A DNA stretch of 38,125 bases from Verrucomicrobiota bacterium (GTDB lineage Bacteria; Verrucomicrobiota; Verrucomicrobiia; Opitutales; UBA953): the NCBI GenBank assembly GCA_014193315.1, contig BJHS01000019.1, positions 1-38,125 of the forward strand. Direction: 5' to 3'. The notes beneath the pieces are model-generated. The model did no database searches. It had not been told where the DNA came from and was given only the letters and a program-made list of their open reading frames with translations. This document shows positions 1 through 7,142 of the stretch, one piece after another (positions within the stretch are counted from its first letter, which is position 1; each line of letters begins with the position of its first letter). The translations under genes were made by a program, and so were the position numbers.

Positions 1-267
1 GGATTGACCGCCACCCACGAACTGGATCAGGTGGTGGGGCATCGGGTGCTCGGCCAACTGGAGCCGGAGCCGGGCGAATTGGTCGCTGTCGCGGTAGGTG
101 ATGATGACGCGGCCGATCAAGCCGGTATTGAGGAACGCGCGGAGGGAATGGATGAAGACAGGTGTGCCCGCGAGCGTGGCCGTGATTTTGTCATCGACGA
201 CGGACTGCATCCGGCGCGCGGAGCCGGCGGCGAGGAGGATGAGGATATCGTCGCCTGGGGGTCTCAC
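1..267 (-). CDS. ispD: IspD, 2-C-methyl-D-erythritol 4-phosphate cytidylyltransferase (N-terminal part, cut by window edge)
   Basis: Only the first 89 codons lie in the window. The translation opens with the nucleotidyltransferase loop ILLAAGSARRMQ (about residues 8-21), followed by DDK (Lys27 would contact the CTP phosphates), GTPVFIHSLRAF, and GGGQSR-type sequence at the edge, in the order expected for IspD. IspD transfers CMP from CTP to MEP in the non-mevalonate isoprenoid pathway, in the cytoplasm. The start is a GTG directly following the TAA of pyrF with no bases between and in the same frame, so translation is probably coupled to pyrF. No Shine-Dalgarno sequence is visible. A different small-molecule nucleotidyltransferase is possible, because the C-terminal half is outside the window. 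Confidence 0.8.
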   Translation of the reverse strand, partial: MRPPGDDILILLAAGSARRMQSVVDDKITATLAGTPVFIHSLRAFLNTGLIGRVIITYRDSDQFARLRLQLAEHPMPHHLIQFVGGGQS

Positions 268-972
268 TTAAAGCGCTTCGCCGATTTCTCGGCGGATTTG
301 GAGGGTCTTGGCGGCGGGGTCCTTGTCCTTGAGGATGGGTCGACCCACCACGATGAAACTGGCGCCCGCGGCGGCGGCCTGAGCCGGGGTCATCACGCGA
401 TTTTGATCGTCGCCGGCCGTATCCGGGTAGCGGATACCCGGGGTGACTAATGCCGGGCTCGGCCCAAGGTCGGCCCGGAGGACCGGAAGTTCCAGCGGGG
501 AGCACACGAGGCCGTGCGAGCCGGCCTGGATAGCCATCCGGCCGAGGAGTCGGACTTGTTCCTCGGGCGTTCGTTGCACGCCGACAGCGGAAAGTTGGGT
601 TTGATTCATCGAAGTCAGCACCGTGACCGAGAGGAGTTGGCAGTCGGGGAGGGCGAGGTCGGCGGCTTCACGAGCGCGTGCGATCATCTCGGGGCCTCCG
701 GCGGCATGCAGCGTGAGCAAGGCGCAAGGGCGGCCCGTGAGGCTTTTCACCGCCGAGGCCACGGTGTTGGGGATGTCGTGCAACTTAAGGTCCAAGAAGA
801 CCTTGAAGCCTAGGGCATGGAACTCGTCGACGATGCCAGGCCCATGGCGAGTGAAGAGTTGCAGGCCGAGTTTCACCCAGGCGAGGTTGCCGGCCAAGGG
901 ACGAGCTAAGGCCAACGCTTCCTCCTTCGTTTCGACGTCGAGGGCGAGGATCAGGCGGCAACCAGCGGACAT
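268..972 (-). CDS. pyrF: PyrF, orotidine 5'-phosphate decarboxylase
   Basis: The 234-residue length is usual for bacterial class I OMP decarboxylase, which converts OMP to UMP in pyrimidine synthesis. The active-site signature DLKLHDIPNTV lies at residues 61-71 (Asp61, Lys63, Asp66). LALDV near residue 10 and KLGLQLF near 34-40 are the substrate-binding strands, and VTPGIRYP followed by GASFIVVGRPI near the C-terminus is the phosphate-binding end. The ATG at 970-972 starts the conserved region with only a few extra residues. There is no Shine-Dalgarno sequence; the upstream bases are pyrimidine-rich. It is followed without a gap by ispD. Upstream, between it and the esterase gene, is a palindromic repeat. 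Confidence 0.96.
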   Translation of the reverse strand: MSAGCRLILALDVETKEEALALARPLAGNLAWVKLGLQLFTRHGPGIVDEFHALGFKVFLDLKLHDIPNTVASAVKSLTGRPCALLTLHAAGGPEMIARAREAADLALPDCQLLSVTVLTSMNQTQLSAVGVQRTPEEQVRLLGRMAIQAGSHGLVCSPLELPVLRADLGPSPALVTPGIRYPDTAGDDQNRVMTPAQAAAAGASFIVVGRPILKDKDPAAKTLQIRREIGEAL

Positions 973-1020
973 AGGGTGGGTTTAGGAGACGGAAGCCCGG
1001 GTCGCAAGTTAAGAAGGGCA

Positions 1021-1217
1021 GGCAGTGGGACGTGGGGAGTAGGAGGTCGGTGTTAGGTCTTAGGGATTAGGTGGTAGGAAAATAGGTACCAGGGTTTAGG
1101 AAGTAGGTGTGGGGAGCGGGGATGCGGGCAGGCGAGGAGGATCCGAATCCCCCGCTCCTTATGCCCATCCTCCACTCCCCAATACCTATTCCCTATTTCC
1201 TACCCCCTACTCCTTTC
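1021..1217. repeat. G-rich/C-rich imperfect palindrome, copy A of the GTAGG family
   Basis: This junction between the esterase stop and pyrF begins G-rich and ends C-rich on either strand. Exact arms include GGAGTAGG (1036-1043) with CCTACTCC (1206-1213), and GGAGCGGGG (1113-1121) with CCCCGCTCC (1150-1158). GGTAGGAAAATAGG (1073-1086) pairs with CCTATTTCCTACC (1192-1204) with one base missing. The family word GGAAGTAGG is at 1099-1107. Related copies lie at 2661-2802 and 27645-27768. No coding capacity is credible. On the transcript it would form a long interrupted hairpin right after the esterase stop codon, so it may terminate or process mRNA. The remaining intergenic bases 973-1020 show nothing recognisable. 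Confidence 0.75.
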
Positions 1218-2150
1218 TTACTTCTTCGCCGGTATCGTGCTCGGGAGCTTCGACACGCCGTTGTTGAAGGGTCGGGCTGGCTGCTTGCCGAGGAGGTGGA
1301 GATCGAACCACTCGGTCATGCGCAAGTTGTCCTCGCCCATTTCCTTCCAGCCGCCATGCCCCGCGCCTTCCCGGATCAGGACCTCGCAGGTGGCGCCGGC
1401 CGCGGCCGACTTAGCCTGGAAGCGGAGCGCCTGGGTGAAGTGGACGAGCACGTCGTTGTCGCCTTGGACGATATAGATGGGCGGTTGGGCTTTGGAGATG
1501 AAGTTAATCGGCGAAAGCGCTTTGCCCATCGCGAGCATGCCTTCGGGGGTGTCGAGCTTGGGGCCGAAGGCCGGCTTGCGTGTCGCGAGCGGGCCGACCC
1601 CGTTGAGGCCGTCGTTCTCATTGATCCAACTGATGAAGTCGGTGGGCGGGTAGTAGCAGGCGACGGCGTTGACGACGCTGCTGGCACGGTCGACCGGATC
1701 AGGGGCCTTCGGGTTGCCCGCCGCGCCTTTGACGGCAAGCATCAGGGAGAGGTGGCCGCCGGCACTTCCGCCGGTAACGCCGATCTTATCGGGGTCGATA
1801 CCGTAGCTGGCGGCGTTGGCGCGGACAAAGCGCACGGCGCGCTGGACGTCGGGCACAATCTCATCGATGTGGAAGCGTGGCTGGGAGCCGTGGACTACGA
1901 CGAAGGTGGTGTAGCCTGCCTTGGTCCAGCCGCCGTCGCCGATGCCGTTGTGGTTCGAGTTCCAGCCGCCGCTGATGATCTTGATGATGGCGGCGCCGTT
2001 GGGTTTCGCGGGCTTGAAGACATCCATCGTCAGCGCGAAGCCATCGCGCTTCTGGTAGATCACGTCCCGGGTGCGGGTGGTGTCGGTCGCGGGGGCGGGC
2101 TGGGCGGTTGCCAGACCGATGGTCAGGAGGAGGGCGAGGAGGTAGCGCAT
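1218..2150 (-). CDS. Secreted alpha/beta-hydrolase, BD-FAE-like carbohydrate esterase
   Basis: A 310-residue protein with a signal peptide (MRYLLALLLTIGLATAQ, cleavage near 17). The alpha/beta-hydrolase nucleophile elbow GGSAGG places the catalytic Ser at 129. GDNDVLVHF provides the acid Asp233 and GAGHGG the His265, in correct order and spacing. The ISGGWNS segment near 60-66 would form the oxyanion hole. Bifunctional feruloyl/acetyl-xylan esterases and related lipases share this layout, so deacylation of polysaccharide in the periplasm or outside is the likely job; the substrate cannot be read. The frame is open further upstream, but the ATG at 2148-2150 immediately precedes the signal peptide. 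It follows the YhcH gene by 50 bases, in a region with sulfatases, which fits polysaccharide use. Confidence 0.85.
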   Translation of the reverse strand: MRYLLALLLTIGLATAQPAPATDTTRTRDVIYQKRDGFALTMDVFKPAKPNGAAIIKIISGGWNSNHNGIGDGGWTKAGYTTFVVVHGSQPRFHIDEIVPDVQRAVRFVRANAASYGIDPDKIGVTGGSAGGHLSLMLAVKGAAGNPKAPDPVDRASSVVNAVACYYPPTDFISWINENDGLNGVGPLATRKPAFGPKLDTPEGMLAMGKALSPINFISKAQPPIYIVQGDNDVLVHFTQALRFQAKSAAAGATCEVLIREGAGHGGWKEMGEDNLRMTEWFDLHLLGKQPARPFNNGVSKLPSTIPAKK

Positions 2151-2200
2151 GGGGGTAGTGGTGTGACACCGCCCCGGGCCGAAAGTTGCACCCCGGCCGA

Positions 2201-2656
2201 TCAGACGCGGAACTTGATGACGACCTTCAGTACCGACGTCGCCTGGCCGACCTGTACGCCCGGTTGGTGGCCATCTTGGGGCAGGAAGATGGTGAACGAG
2301 CCGGGCTGGAGACGCAGGCGGGTCGGCGGGCCGGCGGGGTGGGCGTATTTGGCGACATCCTTTGCCGGGTTGTAGGGCTCGGTTATGATGAGCGTCCGCA
2401 CGTCGGTGTGCCCGCAGATCTCCTCGCCGGCGAAGACGACTTGGATGTCGCCGTGCATTTCGTGCGCCTCCCATTTCTTCTCGGCGTCGGGTTTGGTTTC
2501 GTAACGTTGGACGCCGGCGGTCAGGCCCGGGCCGTCGATCTCATATTTCCCATCGGGCGTCGACGGGTCGAACGCCTTCAGCCAGGCGAAAGCCTTGGGG
2601 AAATCCGGGTGAAGCTTCTCGTAGGTACCGGCATTGGCGAGGAGGTCGTGGATCAT
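2201..2656 (-). CDS. YhcH/YjgK/YiaL family protein (DUF386)
   Basis: A 151-residue cupin-like protein, the usual length for this family. The signature WEAHEMHGDIQVVFAGEE (centre of the protein) corresponds to the family's E-x-H-x4-D-I-Q metal-site region, and FLPQDGHQPG followed by KVVIKFRV at the C-terminus matches the second conserved block. Members include EbgC, the small subunit of evolved beta-galactosidase, and proteins in sialic acid or uronate operons; most have no proven reaction, and anomerase-like roles have been suggested. No signal peptide, so cytoplasmic. The neighbouring esterase (50 bases downstream) suggests a sugar-catabolic operon. The start ATG has no Shine-Dalgarno sequence; just upstream is repeat copy B. 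Confidence 0.88.
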   Translation of the reverse strand: MIHDLLANAGTYEKLHPDFPKAFAWLKAFDPSTPDGKYEIDGPGLTAGVQRYETKPDAEKKWEAHEMHGDIQVVFAGEEICGHTDVRTLIITEPYNPAKDVAKYAHPAGPPTRLRLQPGSFTIFLPQDGHQPGVQVGQATSVLKVVIKFRV

Positions 2657-2660
2657 CGTG

Positions 2661-2802
2661 GGAGGGCTGGGAGATTGGGAAGTAGGGATTAGAGGGGGAT
2701 GAGGAATGAGGAAGTAGGGAGTAGGAGGTGCCGGTAAGGATGGTCGTGGGGGTTGAGTCGGCCGTGGCGGGCGCGGAGCTTCTCCCTCCTAATCCCTGAT
2801 GC
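2661..2802. repeat. G-rich/C-rich imperfect palindrome, copy B of the GTAGG family
   Basis: This fills the junction between the stop codon of the NusG-like gene (2803-2805) and the start of the YhcH gene. GGAAGTAGG occurs twice (2678-2686 and 2710-2718), and GGGATTAG (2685-2692) has an exact inverted partner CTAATCCC (2789-2796) inside a longer C-rich arm. The C-rich arm runs up to and across the stop codon of the upstream gene. It shares words and layout with copies A and C. The central 50 bases are not palindromic. Confidence 0.72.
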
Positions 2803-3321
2803 CTATTCCCCCATTTTTTCCACATCTTCGGCGCTCAGCTCGACGGGTTTTTCCGAGCCGAGGAGTTCGAGCAGGATGGCGATGCGTTTCTGCGGTTCGT
2901 GCAAGCGGAGGACTTCGCCTTCGGTGCCGGCGAAGATTCCGCGGATGACGCGGACCTTGCCGCCCACCTGCGGGGCTTCATCGAGCAGGGTGAGGATCGC
3001 CTCGGGGCCAAGCGCCCGAAGGTCGTCGATGACCTTCGGGGCGACCTCCACGGCCCGACCGCCTTGGCTGACGAGGTGCAACACGCCGCGGGTGCCGCGC
3101 ACCGACGTCTGCAACTCGGCGGCGTCGAAGCGTAGGAAGAGGTAGCCCGGGAAGAGCGGTTCGACGACGAGTTTGTTCTGGTCATGCCCGCGTCGCGTCC
3201 GCCGTAGGCGCGGGAAGACCACATCAACCTCGCCCAGCGCGCGCAGGTTGCGGGCGGCCACCGCCTCTTGGCGCGGTTTCGCTTTCACGCAAAACCAGGC
3301 GGTCGCCGCAGGTTCGTTCAT
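2803..3321 (-). CDS. NusG-like transcription elongation factor (RfaH/LoaP-type paralogue)
   Basis: A 172-residue protein with an NGN domain (AWFCVKAKPRQEAVAARNL at residues 8-26, then VEPLFPGYLFLRFD near 52-65) and a C-terminal KOW motif (GGKVRVIRGIFAGTEGEV, about 119-136). The W-x-V-x-x-KPRQE start and EPLFPGYLF are typical of specialised NusG paralogues that bind RNA polymerase and suppress pausing and termination in particular long operons. The housekeeping nusG normally sits beside secE and rplK, which are absent here, so a paralogue is the better reading. Its ATG overlaps the TGA of ccsBA (ATGA), implying translational coupling. What it regulates cannot be read; the nearest downstream genes are the YhcH and esterase genes. 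Confidence 0.87.
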   Translation of the reverse strand: MNEPAATAWFCVKAKPRQEAVAARNLRALGEVDVVFPRLRRTRRGHDQNKLVVEPLFPGYLFLRFDAAELQTSVRGTRGVLHLVSQGGRAVEVAPKVIDDLRALGPEAILTLLDEAPQVGGKVRVIRGIFAGTEGEVLRLHEPQKRIAILLELLGSEKPVELSAEDVEKMGE

Positions 3322-6300
3322 GCAACCGGCTGATCGTTGCCGCGGGGGGCGTTGGCGCGGCTCGCGCGGGCAGGGAGCCAGCCAAGGGCGATGACCGCAA
3401 GTTGGGAGGCGATGAAGAGGCAGAGCCAGAAGAAGCCGGACTCGGTGAAACCGTAGCTATGGAGCCCGACCCCGAGAAGGTTGGTGCCGAACCACGACCA
3501 CGCCGTGACGATGTTGCCGAAGACGAGGAGCTGCATGAGTCCATCCCGGCGGACGAGGGCACCCCAGCGGGCGTGCAGGCAGACGGCGCACCAGAGGACG
3601 ATGAGCACGGCGCCGTTTTCCTTGGGATCCCAGCCCCAGAAGCGGCCCCAGCTCTGGTCCGCCCAGATACCGCCGAGCATCGTGCCGATGAAGCTGGCCA
3701 AGGTTGCGAAGGCGAGGATGCCGTAGGCCGCCCGCCCCACGCTGTCGGCGCCGTTGTAGTCGGCCTTGAACGCGCGGAGGAAGAGGTGGATGCCGCCGAG
3801 CAAGCCGGCGATGAAGGTCGCGGAATAGCCCAAGGTCACGATCGTGACGTGGGTCGCCAGCCAGAAGTTCGAGTCGAGCACGGCGCGGACGCTCTCGAGG
3901 TTGTCCTCCCCGGAGAGGCCGAGGTTGTGGGCGACCAGCAGGGAGAGGAAGCCGCAGATGGCGGCGGCGGCGGCGCCGATGCCGTTCTTCCAGAAACGTT
4001 CCAGGATGACGCCGAGGGCGACGCCACCCCACGCGACGAAGATACCGGAGGAATAGAGGTTGGTGACCGGCGGCCGCCCGTGCAGCCACATCCGGTAGAG
4101 CAGCGCCGCGGTGTGCAGTCCGAAGAGCACCCACAGGCCGACCGCTGTCTTGCTCCGCACGCTCTCCTTGCCGCTCACCCAATAGACGAGGGTGGCCAGT
4201 AAGGCAAGGAAGTAGGCTTGGAGCAGCCAGTAGAAGGCCTGCAAGCGGCTAAAGCCGGCCTCGGACGCGATGCGGTCCGACCACATCGGGTCTTGCAGCG
4301 AGGCGCGGATCGCCTTCGCCTCGCGGAGGCAACCATCGTTGTCTCCCTTGCGCCAAGCGGAACAGAAATTGGCATAACGGGTGATGATTCCCTCCGGCCC
4401 CAGGGCGTCCCGGCGGGACTCGTCGCGCTGGATGGTGCCCAGCAACGCGGCACCAAGGTTGTCCCATTCGTCCTGCGAGCCAGCCACCTTGGGTGGGACA
4501 AGGTGGATTGACCCTTCGCGGGCGAAATTTTGGTAACGGTCGACGAGCGAACGGACCGTCTTCTGCAGTTCCTCATCAATGGCCGGCGCCGCACCGGTCT
4601 GGGCGTCCCGGTTCTTCGCCATCTCGGCGAGCACGCGGTTGATGGTCATGAACCAGGCCCGGTACTCCTGCTGGGGCTCGATCTCGGGCGGGAGGTCACC
4701 CGGGATGAAGGTCATGCTGAGCAAGGCGTATTGGCGGGCGGCGGTCTCCAGTTGTATGACGGCGCGATCCTCGGCGCCCCGGTCGGCTTGGCCGCGGCTG
4801 CGGGCGTCCTCGGCGGCCTTCGAGATCTCCTTGCTGTGTTTGAGGATGTCATCCCAGCTCGCGAACTTCGTTTTCTCCGGGTCGCGTCCGGTCATCCGGA
4901 GGACCACGGGGTTGTCGACGCGGAAAGTCGGTAGGTGGCGGGCGAGGTGGGCGCGGAAGGCGACTTCGATCAGCCAGTCGACGGCGCTGAGCGAACCCCC
5001 GTGGAGGGGGAGCGGACGGATCTCCAAGGTGTCCAGCACCGCTTGGTTGTCCTTGAGCCCGGGGATTTCCTGAAAGATATCGGTGCGTTGCTCCGCCGTC
5101 CAGGTGGAAGGTTTCTGACCGAAGGCGACCCGTTCGAGCTTGGTTAGGGCGAGTTCCCGCCGGGAACGCATCTGCAGTAATGACCCGTTGGCGAGCGTCT
5201 CAATCGGTTGGACGCGCCCAGCGTTCTGCACCGGAATCTCGCCGAAGACTTGGCTATCCCAAGCGGTCTCCGCGGCCTGAGCCGGAAGCACGCAAGCTAG
5301 CAGGGCGAGGGTGGCGGTGGCCTTGGCGCGTGCCGCGAGGAAGCGGAACAGGGAGGAACCGAAATGCCAGAGGAGCCCCAACGACATGATCAGGACGGAG
5401 GCGTAGGGGATCCATGCCCCGGGGTTGCGGACGACTTGCAGGACCGTGATGTCCTTGCCCTCGCGCGAGTTACCGAAGCTGGATTGGAACAGCGTGGCGC
5501 CTCCATGTCGCAGCGGCTGGTTCATCGAGATCACGAAGTTGCGCAGGGTGACGCCGCCGTCCTCCACGGTGACATCGCTGGCGAAGCGGCGGGGGGTGTT
5601 CGTTCCCGGGTACTTCTCGTGGGTGAACTGGTTGAGTTTGACCGTGAAGGCGTGGTAGACGCGGGCCCGGCGGAGCGAGACCTCGAAGTTCTTGCCGGCG
5701 TGGGTGAAGGGCTGGGCCCCGAGCGACTCGGTCAACGCGGCGGAGACAACCCAGGTGCCGAGTTTGGCGCCTTGGGCATCGTTAAGCGTCACGAAGCCGA
5801 GGGGCGCGTTCGGGTTATTGTCGTCGAAGCTCTCTTTTTGTTCTTGGTAGGCCAATGGGGTGGTCGTGCCGATGCCATGGGTGACCTTGACGGGGGTGCC
5901 TTTTGGCAGTTGCGAGAGGGCGCGGAGGGTGGCGTTGCGGTGGTAGGTGTCGATTTTTACCGTGGGCAGCTTATCGCCGAGCGGGAAACTGGCGCCGGTC
6001 TGCAGCAGCGCGTCGGGAATGGCGGTGACCTTGTCGGTGCCGGCGGTGGTCTTCTCGGTGATGGTCAGTTCGAATTCACGGAATGCCTCGGAGTAATTCC
6101 GGCTCTCCCCTTCGGGGATGATCATCGCCGACTCCTCCTGGTAGATCGCGGTGACGAAGCCTCCGGCCAGAAGCAGAAGCAGGCCGCCATGAATCATGAT
6201 CATGCCGAGGTGCTTGAGTTCGGCCTTGAATCGGCGGACGTGCGCGAGCGTCAGGTTGACGATGAGCAAGGCCCCAAGAAGGAAGCCGCCTGGGAGCGGC

Positions 6301-6518
6301 AGCTGGACGATGGCGGTGTCGTCGAGCGGGTAGAAGCAAATCCAGGAGCCGAAGTAGGCCTTTTGGATGTGCCAGACGCCCCAATGCACCTGCTCCAGGG
6401 TGCCGAGGAAGACCAAGATGATCGACAGGATGAGCAAGAAGACCGTCAACCGAAGCCCGGAAAGGACGGCGAGCGGGTCCCGGCGGTCACTCGTAGGGGT
6501 GGGGGGGGCTTCGTTCAC
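3318..6518 (-). CDS. CcsBA, fused ResB-CcsA cytochrome c synthase (system II)
   Basis: A 1066-residue membrane protein that exports heme and attaches it to apocytochromes c at CxxCH sites. Residues 1-395 are a ResB domain: membrane segments near 20-42, 76-93 and 105-125, a large periplasmic part, and the late signature PLRHGGATLFQSSF. A hydrophobic segment near 398-418 leads into a periplasmic region of about 370 residues beginning with GRVQPIETLANGSLLQ. From about 785 follows CcsA, with GRPPVTNLYSS, the heme-handling tryptophan motif WGRFWGWDPKE, and GVGLHSYGF. Fusions with this long middle segment are known from Bacteroidetes and PVC bacteria. The start is a GTG whose first bases overlap the TGA of the lipoprotein gene (GTGA). 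A run of eight C (coding strand) lies in codons 4-7. The CxxCH proteins at 18.7-23 kb and 35.9-38.1 kb are likely clients. Confidence 0.93.
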   Translation of the reverse strand: MNEAPPTPTSDRRDPLAVLSGLRLTVFLLILSIILVFLGTLEQVHWGVWHIQKAYFGSWICFYPLDDTAIVQLPLPGGFLLGALLIVNLTLAHVRRFKAELKHLGMIMIHGGLLLLLAGGFVTAIYQEESAMIIPEGESRNYSEAFREFELTITEKTTAGTDKVTAIPDALLQTGASFPLGDKLPTVKIDTYHRNATLRALSQLPKGTPVKVTHGIGTTTPLAYQEQKESFDDNNPNAPLGFVTLNDAQGAKLGTWVVSAALTESLGAQPFTHAGKNFEVSLRRARVYHAFTVKLNQFTHEKYPGTNTPRRFASDVTVEDGGVTLRNFVISMNQPLRHGGATLFQSSFGNSREGKDITVLQVVRNPGAWIPYASVLIMSLGLLWHFGSSLFRFLAARAKATATLALLACVLPAQAAETAWDSQVFGEIPVQNAGRVQPIETLANGSLLQMRSRRELALTKLERVAFGQKPSTWTAEQRTDIFQEIPGLKDNQAVLDTLEIRPLPLHGGSLSAVDWLIEVAFRAHLARHLPTFRVDNPVVLRMTGRDPEKTKFASWDDILKHSKEISKAAEDARSRGQADRGAEDRAVIQLETAARQYALLSMTFIPGDLPPEIEPQQEYRAWFMTINRVLAEMAKNRDAQTGAAPAIDEELQKTVRSLVDRYQNFAREGSIHLVPPKVAGSQDEWDNLGAALLGTIQRDESRRDALGPEGIITRYANFCSAWRKGDNDGCLREAKAIRASLQDPMWSDRIASEAGFSRLQAFYWLLQAYFLALLATLVYWVSGKESVRSKTAVGLWVLFGLHTAALLYRMWLHGRPPVTNLYSSGIFVAWGGVALGVILERFWKNGIGAAAAAICGFLSLLVAHNLGLSGEDNLESVRAVLDSNFWLATHVTIVTLGYSATFIAGLLGGIHLFLRAFKADYNGADSVGRAAYGILAFATLASFIGTMLGGIWADQSWGRFWGWDPKENGAVLIVLWCAVCLHARWGALVRRDGLMQLLVFGNIVTAWSWFGTNLLGVGLHSYGFTESGFFWLCLFIASQLAVIALGWLPARASRANAPRGNDQPVA

Positions 6519-7117
6519 GGGAGCTTGGATTGGAGGAGGAATTTGGTGAAGGCATCGGCCTGAGCTTGGACCGCGGCGCTATCGCCGCTGAGCTTACAGA
6601 ACCAGGTTGAGCCGTTCTTGGGCACGAGGAAGGCGTCGGTCGACTTGGCGCCGTCAGGTGAGACGAGCACAAAGCGCTGCGCCTCGTCGGCCCCGACCTT
6701 GCCCGGCTTGGCGGCCGCTTGGATGTCGGCTTCGCTCGCGGGCGGCAGGCCGATCTGTCCGCGCCAGCGGTTCACGTTCGCGGTGAGTCCGCCGACGGTG
6801 CCCGGAAAGACCGTCACGGCGACCTCGGCCTTGGAGCCGTTCGGGCCGGTCAGGGTCCAGCTGCCTTTGCGCATCGCGTTGGCGGGGCCGACCGTCCAGC
6901 CCTCGGGGAGCGCGGCCCAGGTCGGCTGGCCCGCTTGGGCGGCCTCGGCCTGCATCGCGGGGGTCGCCTGCATGGCGGGTCGCGGGGCCGGGGTGGCGTT
7001 GGCGACGGTGTCCTTGGGGGCGGGGGCGTCGGATTTCACCTCGTAGGTCGAGACCTTTGGGGCGGGGCGACAGCCCGTGGCGAGGACAGCCACGGCTAAG
7101 AATAAGGGAATGCGCAT
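6515..7117 (-). CDS. Putative lipoprotein of the CcsBA operon, function unknown
   Basis: A 200-residue protein starting MRIPLFLAVAVLATGC, a short signal peptide with a lipobox-like end (Cys16 would be lipidated). An Ala/Pro-rich linker (about 20-70) is followed by a compact C-terminal domain from about 75 (ALPEGWTVGPANAMRKGSWTL to the end), with alternating short strands and a final helix. I do not recognise a named family with certainty; small extracytoplasmic proteins of this type occur beside cytochrome genes in PVC bacteria. Its TGA overlaps the GTG of ccsBA, so the two are probably co-translated. The frame is open further upstream, but the ATG at 7115-7117 begins the signal peptide. Cell envelope location is inferred from the lipobox only. 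Confidence 0.75.
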   Translation of the reverse strand: MRIPLFLAVAVLATGCRPAPKVSTYEVKSDAPAPKDTVANATPAPRPAMQATPAMQAEAAQAGQPTWAALPEGWTVGPANAMRKGSWTLTGPNGSKAEVAVTVFPGTVGGLTANVNRWRGQIGLPPASEADIQAAAKPGKVGADEAQRFVLVSPDGAKSTDAFLVPKNGSTWFCKLSGDSAAVQAQADAFTKFLLQSKLP

Positions 7118-7142
7118 AAGTTGAGAGGAAATGAGGGTGAAA

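Noticed and set aside
1061-1107. Telomere-like or tandem TTAGGG repeat
   Set aside because: TTAGGG-type words occur but not in regular tandem; the palindromic pairing explains the pattern better.
1107-2375. Plus-strand open frame of 422 codons across the esterase gene
   Set aside because: It starts inside the palindromic repeat and is the antisense of a well-supported esterase with a full catalytic triad.
5364-6563. Long plus-strand open frame (399 codons) opposite ccsBA
   Set aside because: High GC makes antisense frames long. The translation is acidic and low in hydrophobic order with no domain, while the minus strand encodes a clear CcsBA.
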